Source of the DNA: CAWDLX01 sp046728155
GTDB lineage: Bacteria; Actinomycetota; Actinomycetes; Mycobacteriales; Micromonosporaceae
Direction: 5' to 3'
Length of the DNA: 32,623 nt
Assembly: GCA_046728155.1 (NCBI GenBank)
Contig: JBKPDY010000058.1
Span: forward strand, 1 to 32,623
Positions 22,718 to 30,651 of this stretch are shown one piece after another; the stretch's first letter is position 1; each line of letters starts with the position of its first letter. Under the pieces are notes generated by a model. It was not told where the DNA came from, searched no databases, and saw nothing but the letters and a program-made list of their open reading frames with translations. The position numbers were made by a program, and so were the translations under genes.

Positions 22718-22942
22718 GTGAAGAAGCTCCTCGGCAAGCTGCGTGGCCTCACGCGTCGAGACGACGGCGCCTCGGCCGTCGAGTACGGGCTGCTGGTGGC
22801 CCTCATCGCTGTGATCATCGCTGGCACGGTGCTCGTCCTCGGCAACGCCCTGCAGAACAGGTTTCAGCAAGCTTGCGACACGGTGACCCACGGTGGTGGC
22901 ACCAGCCAGACCTGCCCTGTCCAGAACCCGGCTGCGCCTTAA
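22718..22942 (+). CDS. flp: Flp-family pilin 1
   Basis: A 74-residue prepilin. A basic leader of 17 residues ends in G17, followed by A-S-A-V-E22-Y23-G-L-L-V-A-L-I-A-V-I-I-A: the glutamate at +5 and the adjacent tyrosine are the Flp signature. The mature protein is a single hydrophobic helix plus a C-terminal tail with two cysteines (C-D-T-V-T-H and T-C-P-V), which may form a disulfide outside the cell. GTG 22718 follows AAGGAGAA at 22704-22711. It is probably the major subunit, being first and having the best ribosome-binding site. A strong hairpin follows 53 nt after its stop. Confidence 0.92.
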   Translation: MKKLLGKLRGLTRRDDGASAVEYGLLVALIAVIIAGTVLVLGNALQNRFQQACDTVTHGGGTSQTCPVQNPAAP

Positions 22943-22995
22943 GCCGGCGGCACAGCTCCACCGCAGCCGATCGACACTCGGCTTTACCGGCTGGT

Positions 22996-23025
22996 ATGCC
23001 CGCCGATCCTTCGATCGGCGGGCAT
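22996..23025 (+). terminator. hairpin between the two flp genes
   Basis: ATGCCCGCCGATC (22996-23008), loop CTTC and GATCGGCGGGCAT (23013-23025) form a perfect 13-bp stem. There is no U tract. It probably causes partial termination or protects the flp message, so that the first pilin is made in excess. Confidence 0.75.
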
Positions 23026-23054
23026 CGCGGCTGATCGTGATCGGAAGGATCCCA

Positions 23055-23216
23055 ATGCCGAGGCGTCGTGGGGATCAGGGTGCGACAGCCGTCGAGTACG
23101 CGCTGCTTGCCGCGTTCATCGCCGTTGTCGTGGTCGTCGCGATCACGTTCCTAGGTCAAGGCGTTGATCATCTATTCGAGCTCGGCAACGATGCCGTACG
23201 AGGCAACGGTGAGTAG
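23055..23216 (+). CDS. Flp-family pilin 2 (minor)
   Basis: A 53-residue Flp-like prepilin: a short basic leader (M-P-R-R-R-G-D-Q-G9), then A-T-A-V-E14-Y15-A-L-L-A-A-F-I-A-V-V-V-V-V, giving Glu at +5 and Tyr at +6. The tail is short and has no cysteine, unlike the first Flp. ATG 23055 is chosen because GGAAGGA lies at 23043-23049; the longer upstream frame would cross the hairpin. It may be a minor or initiating subunit, or a second pilin used under other conditions. Confidence 0.85.
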   Translation: MPRRRGDQGATAVEYALLAAFIAVVVVVAITFLGQGVDHLFELGNDAVRGNGE

Positions 23217-23225
23217 GTCCATCGC

Positions 23226-23636
23226 ATGAGGTTGGGGCGCGGGGTGCGGGGTGAACGAGGGGCGGCGGCCGTCGAGTTCGCCCTGGTCCTCCCGGTTCTG
23301 CTGCTGGTCATCTTCGGGATCATCGACTTCGGCCGCATGCTCTACACGAAGATCACGTTAACCGAGGCGGCCCAGGCGGGGGCGCGGGCCGGTGCGATCT
23401 TCGGTCAGGCCAAAGGAGAGGACCAGGCCAACCTGGCCGCCGCCGGGCTGAATCCGGCGCCCGGCGAAATGGATGTCAATGTCGTTGCCTGTCCGAGCAC
23501 GCCAGCTCCGGGCGATGACGCGACGGCCACCCTCACGTACCACTTCACCTTCGTCACGCCGCTCGCGGCGTTCGCCAATCTCGGGGGTGGCTCGATCGAT
23601 CTGACGTCCACGAGCGTGTCACCGTGTGTCGGGTGA
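23226..23636 (+). CDS. tadE: TadE-like pilus assembly protein
   Basis: A 136-residue protein with a prepilin-like N-terminus: basic leader to G12, then A-A-A-V-E17-F-A-L-V-L-P-V-L-L-L-V-I-F-G-I-I-D-F-G-R, which is the TadE family block. A helical segment follows (T-E-A-A-Q-A-G-A-R-A-G), then a beta-rich external domain with two cysteines (A-C-P-S and the C-terminal P-C-V-G). It is expected to be a pseudopilin processed by the A24 peptidase. ATG 23226 lies 9 nt after the flp2 stop. Its TGA overlaps the start of the TadG-like gene. Confidence 0.9.
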   Translation: MRLGRGVRGERGAAAVEFALVLPVLLLVIFGIIDFGRMLYTKITLTEAAQAGARAGAIFGQAKGEDQANLAAAGLNPAPGEMDVNVVACPSTPAPGDDATATLTYHFTFVTPLAAFANLGGGSIDLTSTSVSPCVG

Positions 23637-24826
23637 TCCGCGGCGGGGTGCTCGACCGGCTCGCCGGACGCGGCTTGCGCCGGCCCGGCGACGACCGGGG
23701 CGCCGTCGCGGTGATCGTCGCTATCCTGCTCGGCGGTGGCGTGCTGCTGGGGTTCCTGGCTCTCACGGTCGATGTCGGCGCGCTCTACCTGGAGCATCAG
23801 CAATTGCAGAGCGGAGCCGACTCGGCCGCACTGGCGGTCGCCAAGGCCTGCGCCACGAACGCTCCACAGTGTACGGACGACGGAACTATCGTCGCGTACG
23901 CCCAGCACTATGCGGACGCGAACTCCGACGACCAGACCTCGAAGGTTGCGGAGGTCTGCGGCGACGTGCCCGGCGGCCAACTGGCCCCGTGCGGGCCGAT
24001 CAACAACAACCTGACCGACTGCATCGGCGACCCGCCCGGCAACGGTGCCGCGTACGTCGAGGTGCGCCTTTCGACCCAGACGCTGGACGGGAAGTTCGTG
24101 CTCCCGCCGGTGTTCGCCCAGACGATGGCCGGAAACGAGGGCTACACCGGCGCGTCCATCGGCGCCTGCGCCCGCGCCGGCTGGGGCTCGGGGCTAAACG
24201 TGCTGGCCATGACTGCCTCGGTGTGCGAGTACAACGTCGCCACCGCCGACAATACCCACTTCGCCGACCCGCAGAACCCGCAACCCAGCGACCAGCACGT
24301 ATTCATGATCTGGGACCAGCACTTCGACTGTCCCGGCAGCCATCCCGAGTACGAGCCGCCACCGGACAGCGGTCACCCCCCACCCGACTTCGGCTCAGGC
24401 CAGATGGGGTTCATTGATGCCGGGTCGGACTGCGCGGCCAGCATTCCCGCCAACGGCAACGTTCACGGCTATTTCTGGGAACACGAGATCTTCACCATCC
24501 TGCCGCTGTCGTGCGAGACCGCGTTACGGCAGTTGTGGACCTCGAGCGAGAGCGTCTACCTGCCTGTGTACGACCAAGAAAGCGGACCCCAGGACAACAT
24601 CAACTACCACGTTCAGTGGCTTGCCCCGTTCGTGGTGACCGGGTTCCAGTTCGGTCCGCCGGTGCCCGGATACGGCGTCCACGACGAGCCCTCGGTCCTC
24701 AGTGGCGGCAACGATCCGTGCCTGCATATGTTCCAACGCTGCGTGTCGGGTTACTTCACCGGCCCGCTCATTCCTATCAACCATGCCGTACCGTCCAACG
24801 ACACGACCGTGAAGCTCATTGGTTGA
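23633..24826 (+). CDS. tadG: TadG-like pilus assembly protein with Cys-rich secreted domain
   Basis: A 397-residue protein. The N-terminal D-R-G-A-V-A-V-I-V-A-I-L-L hydrophobic segment and the L-T-V-D-V-G-A-L-Y-L-E-H-Q-Q-L-Q-S-G-A-D-S-A-A-L-A-V-A block are the TadG N-terminal domain. The remaining 300 residues should be outside the cell. They contain 12 cysteines and stretches rich in Pro, Asp and His but no known domain; the von Willebrand domain of some TadG proteins is not seen. The GTG at 23633 makes a GTGA overlap with the tadE stop; GTG 23624 is an alternative. The even cysteine count suggests disulfides, unusual for cytosolic proteins and fitting a surface role. Confidence 0.85.
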   Translation: MIRGGVLDRLAGRGLRRPGDDRGAVAVIVAILLGGGVLLGFLALTVDVGALYLEHQQLQSGADSAALAVAKACATNAPQCTDDGTIVAYAQHYADANSDDQTSKVAEVCGDVPGGQLAPCGPINNNLTDCIGDPPGNGAAYVEVRLSTQTLDGKFVLPPVFAQTMAGNEGYTGASIGACARAGWGSGLNVLAMTASVCEYNVATADNTHFADPQNPQPSDQHVFMIWDQHFDCPGSHPEYEPPPDSGHPPPDFGSGQMGFIDAGSDCAASIPANGNVHGYFWEHEIFTILPLSCETALRQLWTSSESVYLPVYDQESGPQDNINYHVQWLAPFVVTGFQFGPPVPGYGVHDEPSVLSGGNDPCLHMFQRCVSGYFTGPLIPINHAVPSNDTTVKLIG

Positions 24827-24855
24827 TCCACTCCATAGCCGAAAGACCGGGACTC

Positions 24856-25524
24856 ATGACTCGTCGCATCACCGCCATCGCTGTCGCGATCGTGCTCGCC
24901 GCCCTCGGTGCCGCCGGCGGCCTCTTCCTCATCCTGACGGCGGACAAGCGGGCGCAGGACCGGCTGCATGACGGCGTGTTCGTGCTGGTCGCGGCCTCCG
25001 ACATCCAGGCAGGTACCTCCGGCGCGACCATCAGGAGCAGGAACCTCGTCACGTCGAAACAGTTCCCCAAGGCGATCGTAGATGACAGTGCGCTTTCCGA
25101 CCTCAACCAGAGCTACGACACCTTGGTGCTGCAGACGACCATTCCCAAGGGTACGATCTTGCTGCAGACCAACTTCGACAGAACCGCTCGCGGCACCAAT
25201 GATCTCGCGCTCCCCGACGGGAAAATCGCCATCTGGGTACAAACCGTGACGCCCGTGCAAGCGGCGAGCCATTTCCACGTCGGCGATGATGTAGCCATCT
25301 TCTCGAGCTACACGCTGCAGACATCGGGTGGCTCCGCATCGCTCACCAAGGTGTTGCTTGCGCCGATAAAGCTGCTCGCTGTCAGTCCCGTGGGCAGTGG
25401 ATTGCTCGTCAGCGTGGGCGTGAGCCAGACCGACGCTGAGGCCCTCCTTCAGGCGAAGAACCGGGGCACCATCTCTGTAGGTCTGCTCAGCGACACCACT
25501 GCCGCAACGCCCGACGGTGGATGA
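24856..25524 (+). CDS. cpaB: CpaB/RcpC-like pilus assembly protein
   Basis: A 222-residue protein with an N-terminal membrane anchor (about 5-28) followed by a SAF-type domain (F-V-L-V-A-A-S-D-I-Q-A-G-T, residues about 40-105, with I-P-K-G-T-I-L-L) and a beta-rich C-terminal part. This matches the Flp pilus assembly family CpaB/RcpC, which links the pilus to the cell wall. ATG 24856 begins right before the basic residues of the anchor; the ribosome-binding site is weak. It is shorter than proteobacterial CpaB, as expected without an outer-membrane secretin. Confidence 0.8.
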   Translation: MTRRITAIAVAIVLAALGAAGGLFLILTADKRAQDRLHDGVFVLVAASDIQAGTSGATIRSRNLVTSKQFPKAIVDDSALSDLNQSYDTLVLQTTIPKGTILLQTNFDRTARGTNDLALPDGKIAIWVQTVTPVQAASHFHVGDDVAIFSSYTLQTSGGSASLTKVLLAPIKLLAVSPVGSGLLVSVGVSQTDAEALLQAKNRGTISVGLLSDTTAATPDGG

Positions 25525-25568
25525 ACAATCGACCGAGCCCCTGATAACCGCCCCATCGGAGAAATGAC

Positions 25569-26753
25569 ATGACCATCCTGTTCGAGCCGTATCGGCGCGA
25601 TGCTCAGCAGTTCGCCGTGCTGCTCGGCAGCGATGTGCATACCGCGGCGGCGGGACCCGAGCTGGCCGCGCTCCTCGCGCAGTTTCCGGCCGAGACACTC
25701 GCCGTGCTCGGCCCCGGCGTCGACCTCGGGGAGGCGCTGGCTTTCGCGGCCGAGTACCGGGTGAACCGGCCCAACCTCGGCGTCATCCTGATCCGGGACC
25801 GGCTCGATGTCGGCCTGCTCGGCGAGGCCATCCGGGCCGGTGTACGGGAAGTGGTGGCGGCCAACGACCCGGCCGGCCTGCTGGCGGCGTGCGCGCGGTC
25901 GATGGAGGTCTCGCGCCAGATGGGGCCGGTGGTCCCACGCCGGATGGTGCTACCGGGCGGGCCGGAGTTCGACTCCCGGGTGATCACGGTCTTCGCGGCC
26001 AAGGGCGGCTGCGGCAAGACCACGCTCGCGACGAACATCGCCTGTGCGCTGGCGGCCGGCGGAGCCCGCAAGGTGGGTCTGATCGACCTGGACCTCGCGT
26101 TCGGCGACGTGGCGATCATGCTGCAACTGGTACCGGAGCGCAGCATCGCCGACGGGGTCGGCATGGGCGACCAACTCGACGAAACGGCCGTCCGGGCACT
26201 GCTCACCCCGTACGCGCCGGGCCTGGACACGCTGCTCGCGCCGGCCGGGCCGGCCGAGGCGGAGCGCGTGACCCAGGGCCTCGTCTCCGACATTCTGCGG
26301 TTGGCCAAGGGCATGTTCGACTTCCTGGTGGTCGACACACCGCCTCAGTTCACCGACCATGTGCTGACCGCGCTGGACGCCTCGCACCTGCACGTCCTGC
26401 TCACCACGCCCGACATACCGGCGCTGAAGAACCTGCGCATCACCCTGGACACGTTCGATCTGCTCGATCTGCCGAAGGAGAACCGGCTCGTCGTGCTCAA
26501 CCGATCAGACGCCAAGGTCGGGCTGACCGCGACCGACATCGAGCGGGTCATCCGCGTTCCGATCCTGGCCCACGTCCCGTCCAGCCGCGATGTGCCTGTT
26601 TCCATTAACCGTGGCGTTCCTATCATGGTGGATAATCCCCAGCATCCGGTGAGCAAGGCGATCCGCGACTTCGCCATCGGAAGGCTCGCCAGCCCCAGCG
26701 TCGGTGAACCCGCCGCCCGTGGGCTGAGGGGCCTGTTGAGCCGCAGCAGATGA
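25569..26753 (+). CDS. cpaE: CpaE/TadZ-like P-loop ATPase
   Basis: A 394-residue protein. Residues 1-115 resemble a receiver domain without the phosphorylation residues, as in CpaE/TadZ. Residues 135-370 form a MinD/ParA-type ATPase with the deviant Walker A K145-G-G-C-G-K150-T-T, then V-G-L-I-D-L-D-L-A-F-G-D and V-V-D-T-P-P. In other Tad systems this protein directs the pilus machine to its place in the cell. ATG 25569 has GGAGAAATG upstream, giving good support. The gene is followed by cpaF after 8 nt. Confidence 0.92.
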   Translation: MTILFEPYRRDAQQFAVLLGSDVHTAAAGPELAALLAQFPAETLAVLGPGVDLGEALAFAAEYRVNRPNLGVILIRDRLDVGLLGEAIRAGVREVVAANDPAGLLAACARSMEVSRQMGPVVPRRMVLPGGPEFDSRVITVFAAKGGCGKTTLATNIACALAAGGARKVGLIDLDLAFGDVAIMLQLVPERSIADGVGMGDQLDETAVRALLTPYAPGLDTLLAPAGPAEAERVTQGLVSDILRLAKGMFDFLVVDTPPQFTDHVLTALDASHLHVLLTTPDIPALKNLRITLDTFDLLDLPKENRLVVLNRSDAKVGLTATDIERVIRVPILAHVPSSRDVPVSINRGVPIMVDNPQHPVSKAIRDFAIGRLASPSVGEPAARGLRGLLSRSR

Positions 26754-26761
26754 GGTGACCC

Positions 26762-28321
26762 ATGAGTCTCGCTGAACGCCTTGCGCAGCGCCGCGGAGTT
26801 GAGCCGGTCGACCGGTCCCGTGGGGCGTCCGGCGTGGTGGCCCGGGTCAGCGGGCCGCTCGCCGAGATCCGCCGGCGGGTCCACCGCGAGCTACAGGAAA
26901 TCCTCGGGCCGCAGCTCTACAACGAACGCTCGGCCGAGGTGCTGGAGCAGCGGGTCCGCGACACGCTGGTGGATGTCCTCAACAAGGAGGAGACGCCACT
27001 CACCTCGGCCGACCGTAGCCGGATCACCGCCGAGATATGCGACGAGATCCTCGGTCATGGGCCGCTCGAGCCGCTGCTGCGGGATCCGGACGTCAGTGAA
27101 ATCATGGTGAACGGTCCGGACCGGATCTACGTCGAGCGGTTCGGCCGGATCACGTCGGTGGATGCGTCCTTTGTGGACGAAGAGCATCTGCGCCGGATCA
27201 TCGACAAGATCGTCGCTAGGGTCGGTCGCCGGGTCGACGAGGGCAGCCCGATGGTGGACGCCCGCCTACCCGATGGCAGCCGTATCAACGCGGTGTTGCC
27301 GCCGATCGCCCTCGACGGGGCGGTCCTCACGATCCGCAAGTTCGCCGCCGACCCGTACGGCATGGACGACCTGATCGGGTTCGGCACCTTGACCAAGCCG
27401 GTCGCCGACTTCCTGGCGGCCTGCATCCGGGGCCGGCTCGACATGTTGATCACCGGTGGTACCGGTACCGGCAAGACCACCACGCTCAACGTGCTCTCGC
27501 AGTTCCTGCCGGCCGACGAGCGCATCGTCACGATCGAGGACGCCGCCGAGCTCCAGCTGCACCAGGAGCACGTGCTGCGGTTGGAGTCCCGGCCACCCAA
27601 CATCGAGGGGCGTGGCCAGGTCACCGTGCGCGACCTGGTGCGCAACTCCCTGCGTATGCGTCCCGACCGCATCGTCATCGGCGAGGTCCGGGATGGCGCG
27701 GCCCTCGACATGCTCCAGGCCATGAACACCGGTCATGACGGCTCGATGACGACGGTGCACGCCAACTCACCCCGCGACTCGCTGGCTCGCATCGAGACGA
27801 TGGTCCTGATGGCCGGGATCGAGCTGCCGGTCCGGGCGATCCGGGAGCAGACGGCGGCCGCGGTCGACCTCATCATCCATCAGACCCGGCTCAAGGACGG
27901 CAGCCGCCGCGTCACCCACATCACCGAGGTGATCGGGCTCGAGGGCGATGTCATCGCGCTGCAGGACCTGTTCCTGTTCGACTTCCGTGCCGGCATCGAC
28001 GCGTACGGGCGTTACCGGGGCACACTGCAGCCGACCGGGCTGCGGCCGATGTTCCTCGACCGGCTCAACGATGCCGGCATCGCCATCCCGCTCGAGACCT
28101 TCACCCCAGCTCCGCCGCCACCACCACGGGCCAACGGACACGTGTACGGGAACCCGGCCGGCACCGGCGATGTACCCCCGCCGGGGTTCGCCGGGTGGAG
28201 CTCCGATCCGTTGGGCAACGGCGCACCGCCCGCGGAGGACGCGATCCCGTCGTGGTTCGGCGGATCCGAGAACCGCAACCGCCCGGAGCGCGACCAGGCG
28301 CCGCGATGGGGTGACTCGTGA
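26762..28321 (+). CDS. cpaF: CpaF/TadA secretion ATPase
   Basis: A 519-residue hexameric motor ATPase that powers Flp pilus assembly from the cytoplasmic side. After an N-terminal helical region (about 35-110) comes the V-S-E-I-M-V-N-G-P-D motif, then Walker A (G232-G-T-G-T-G-K238-T-T), the Asp box, T-I-E-D-A-A-E-L-Q-L and the His box H-D-G-S-M-T-T-V-H-A-N. The last 75 residues are a Pro/Gly/Asn-rich, apparently disordered tail not found in short homologues. ATG 26762 follows GAGGTG after the cpaE stop. Its TGA overlaps the tadB start codon (GTGA). Confidence 0.96.
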   Translation: MSLAERLAQRRGVEPVDRSRGASGVVARVSGPLAEIRRRVHRELQEILGPQLYNERSAEVLEQRVRDTLVDVLNKEETPLTSADRSRITAEICDEILGHGPLEPLLRDPDVSEIMVNGPDRIYVERFGRITSVDASFVDEEHLRRIIDKIVARVGRRVDEGSPMVDARLPDGSRINAVLPPIALDGAVLTIRKFAADPYGMDDLIGFGTLTKPVADFLAACIRGRLDMLITGGTGTGKTTTLNVLSQFLPADERIVTIEDAAELQLHQEHVLRLESRPPNIEGRGQVTVRDLVRNSLRMRPDRIVIGEVRDGAALDMLQAMNTGHDGSMTTVHANSPRDSLARIETMVLMAGIELPVRAIREQTAAAVDLIIHQTRLKDGSRRVTHITEVIGLEGDVIALQDLFLFDFRAGIDAYGRYRGTLQPTGLRPMFLDRLNDAGIAIPLETFTPAPPPPPRANGHVYGNPAGTGDVPPPGFAGWSSDPLGNGAPPAEDAIPSWFGGSENRNRPERDQAPRWGDS

Positions 28322-29334
28322 CCTTTGCGCTGCCCGCCGCCGACGCGTTCGCCTGGCTGCCGTCGTGGCTGGGCCGGGCGTCCGCCGCAATGTTCTTCGT
28401 CGCGCTGCTCGTCGCCGTGCTGGCCTTCGCCTGGCCGAAGAGCCTCAAGCACGAACGGATCCGGCAGATCAGTAATTTCGGACCGGGCGCACGGGCGGCC
28501 GCGAGCCACAAGTCGTCCAACGACCCGCCGGTGACCAGCGTGATCGCCCGGACTGCGCTGGCCGCCACCGCCTCGGTCGTGCGGACCGGGCGGATGGAGG
28601 AGCGGATCACGCGGCGACTCGAGCGCGCCGGCATGCGCATGCGGGCACACGAATGGGTCCTGTTGCGCGCGTGCGCCGTCGTCACCTGCGCGGCGTTGCT
28701 CTCGATCGTGGCGAGCTGGCCGGGTGGCCTCATCGGTGCGGCGATCGGCTGGGCGGGCACGCTGCTCTACCAGAGTGTCCGCATCGATCGCCGGAGCAAC
28801 CAGTTCGCCGAACAGCTGCCCGACGCGCTCCAGCTCGTCATCGGGTCGCTCAAGTCCGGGTTCTCGTTGCCGCAGGCGTTCGACTCCCTGGTGCGCGAGT
28901 CGCAGGAGCCGGTCGCCTCTGAGTTCGGACGCGCCATCTCCGAACACCGGCTGGGCGCGGACATCTCCGATGCCCTCGAGCGGGTAGCTCAGCGGACGGT
29001 GAGCGAGGACCTCGGCTGGGCGGTCATGGCGGTACGGATCCAGCGTGAGGTCGGCGGCAACCTGGCCGAGGTGCTCCAGAACACCGTGGACACGATGCGC
29101 GAACGGGGCCGGCTGCGGCGGCACGTGAGCTCGCTGTCCGCCGAGGGCCGACTCTCCGCGTATGTCCTCATTGCACTCCCGCTCATCCTCGGCACGTTCA
29201 TGTTCGTGTACCGCCGGGCGTACATGACGCCGCTGCTCACCGATCCGCTCGGCATCATCATGCTCAGCCTGGGTGGCCTGCTGTTCATCCTCGGCATCTT
29301 CTGGATGACCAGAGTGATCAAGGTGGAGGCGTGA
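28318..29334 (+). CDS. tadB: TadB-like inner-membrane platform protein
   Basis: A 338-residue type II secretion F domain protein. It has hydrophobic helices near residues 15-40 and 110-155 and two near the C-terminus (about 280-335). Between them lies the cytoplasmic helical bundle with L-P-D-A-L-Q-L-V-I-G-S-L-K-S-G-F-S-L-P-Q-A and E-V-G-G-N-L-A-E-V-L. It forms, with TadC, the membrane base on which CpaF acts. The GTG at 28318 overlaps the cpaF stop. It ends in an overlap or near-overlap with tadC. Confidence 0.93.
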   Translation: MTFALPAADAFAWLPSWLGRASAAMFFVALLVAVLAFAWPKSLKHERIRQISNFGPGARAAASHKSSNDPPVTSVIARTALAATASVVRTGRMEERITRRLERAGMRMRAHEWVLLRACAVVTCAALLSIVASWPGGLIGAAIGWAGTLLYQSVRIDRRSNQFAEQLPDALQLVIGSLKSGFSLPQAFDSLVRESQEPVASEFGRAISEHRLGADISDALERVAQRTVSEDLGWAVMAVRIQREVGGNLAEVLQNTVDTMRERGRLRRHVSSLSAEGRLSAYVLIALPLILGTFMFVYRRAYMTPLLTDPLGIIMLSLGGLLFILGIFWMTRVIKVEA

Positions 29335-29336
29335 CG

Positions 29337-30278
29337 ATGGACAAGGTCTACCTCGGTCTGATGGTCGTCGCGGTCTTGGCTTTCTTCATAGGTCTCGCGA
29401 TCGTCGCGGCGAACATCGCCACCGCTGGCTTCGGCCGGGCCGGGGTGGCGAAGGGACTCTCGGCCATCGACAGCGTGTACCGGTCCGGCCGGTCGACCGC
29501 GATCGCGGTCGCGGACAGCGCCGACCGGTACACCCCAGTCCAGGTCAGCAACCGGATGACCCAGTTGGGTCGGGTAGCCACGTCCGGCACTGCGTTGACC
29601 CGGTTGCGACGCTGGCTGGATTACGCAGGTAATCCTCCATACTGGACGGTCGAGCGGGTCTTCGAGATCAAGGGTCTTGGTCTGGTCGCGCTCGGCATCG
29701 TCGGTACACCGATCGGTTGGGCCCTCGGTGGCGGGGTCGCTGCGGTCATCGGCGGCCTGGCCGGAGCCGCGGTCGGCTTCATGATCCCCGACATCGTGAT
29801 CTACCAGCTCTCGCACAACCGGCAGGAGAAGATCGCGATCACCATGCCGGACATCCTCGACATGATGACCGTGAGCGTCGAGGCCGGCCTCGGATTCGAC
29901 GCCGCGTTGGCGCAGGTCACCCGATACGGCCGCGGTCCGGTGGCCGGAGAGTTCGCCCGGGTGCTGCAGGAGATGCAGATCGGTCGTTCCCGTGTTGACG
30001 CCCTTCGTGCGCTCGGGCAACGGACCAATATCACGGAACTCAAGTCCTTCTGCGCGATCGTCGTGCAGGCTAGTGAACTCGGCGTGCCGATCGCGGCCGT
30101 GCTTCGGGAGCAGTCGAAGGAGATGCGGATCCGCCGGCGCCAGCGGGCCGAGGAGCAGGCTCAGAAGGTTCCAATCAAGATCCTGTTCCCGCTGATCTTC
30201 TGCCTCTTCCCGGCGATCTTCATCGTCATTCTGGGTCCGGGCATCATCAACATCTTGGCGGCGTTCGGCAACCGCTGA
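29337..30278 (+). CDS. tadC: TadC-like inner-membrane platform protein
   Basis: A 313-residue protein of the same T2SF family as TadB. One helix lies at the N-terminus, a pair in the middle (about 110-155) and one at the C-terminus (about 280-310). The cytoplasmic segment has M-P-D-I-L-D-M-M-T-V-S-V-E-A-G-L-G-F-D-A-A and a Q-A-S-E-L-G-V-P-I-A-A-V-L-R block. ATG 29337 is preferred over GTG 29331 because GGAGG at 29325-29329 is 7 nt before the ATG but only 1 nt before the GTG; the GTG would give a GTGA overlap with tadB. It is the last gene of the locus. Confidence 0.92.
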   Translation: MDKVYLGLMVVAVLAFFIGLAIVAANIATAGFGRAGVAKGLSAIDSVYRSGRSTAIAVADSADRYTPVQVSNRMTQLGRVATSGTALTRLRRWLDYAGNPPYWTVERVFEIKGLGLVALGIVGTPIGWALGGGVAAVIGGLAGAAVGFMIPDIVIYQLSHNRQEKIAITMPDILDMMTVSVEAGLGFDAALAQVTRYGRGPVAGEFARVLQEMQIGRSRVDALRALGQRTNITELKSFCAIVVQASELGVPIAAVLREQSKEMRIRRRQRAEEQAQKVPIKILFPLIFCLFPAIFIVILGPGIINILAAFGNR

Positions 30279-30651
30279 CGCCACGGCGGTTTGTCCAATG
30301 CGGTGACGTGGTCACCCCACATTTCCGTACAAAGGCCCTGAGGGCGGCGCGAGGTCGGACCGCCGGGGCGTGGCGAAAGGCATCCGCGTCTCATATTCCG
30401 GGATGAACGGCGAAGATCGGTGGGCCAGCATCAGAAACGACGCGTGGCGGCGCTTCTGATGTCAGAACGGCGATCTTAGCCGATTCCCAGCATGTGGATA
30501 CGAGGGCCAGCACTGCCGGCCGGGGACCGGTCACACCGTCGACCGGGCCGCCACCGGCTGGCGCCGTGCATTGGGAACTCGCCCGGATCTCCGACGTTGG
30601 TACGGGAAATGCAACTTCGGGGTAGCGTCCCGGTCGCGGAGGAGGTGTGGC
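30279..30651. other. non-coding gap after the Tad locus
   Basis: This 373-nt gap contains a GGTGAC-GTG-GTCACC palindrome (30302-30316), the full repeat copy R2 (30389-30500) and the upstream region of the Nudix gene with a GGAGGAGG ribosome-binding site. No U-rich terminator is seen after tadC. Confidence 0.6.
30389..30500 (+). repeat. repeat family R, full copy (R2)
   Basis: TCTCATATTCCGGGA, then GGCGAAGATCGG, a hairpin with perfect 8-bp outer arms CATCAGAA (30429-30436) and TTCTGATG (30454-30461) plus inner CGC-GTG-GCG, then GGCGATCTTAGCCGATTCCCAG and CATGTGGATA. The block order equals R1 at 12281-12395. Confidence 0.75.
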
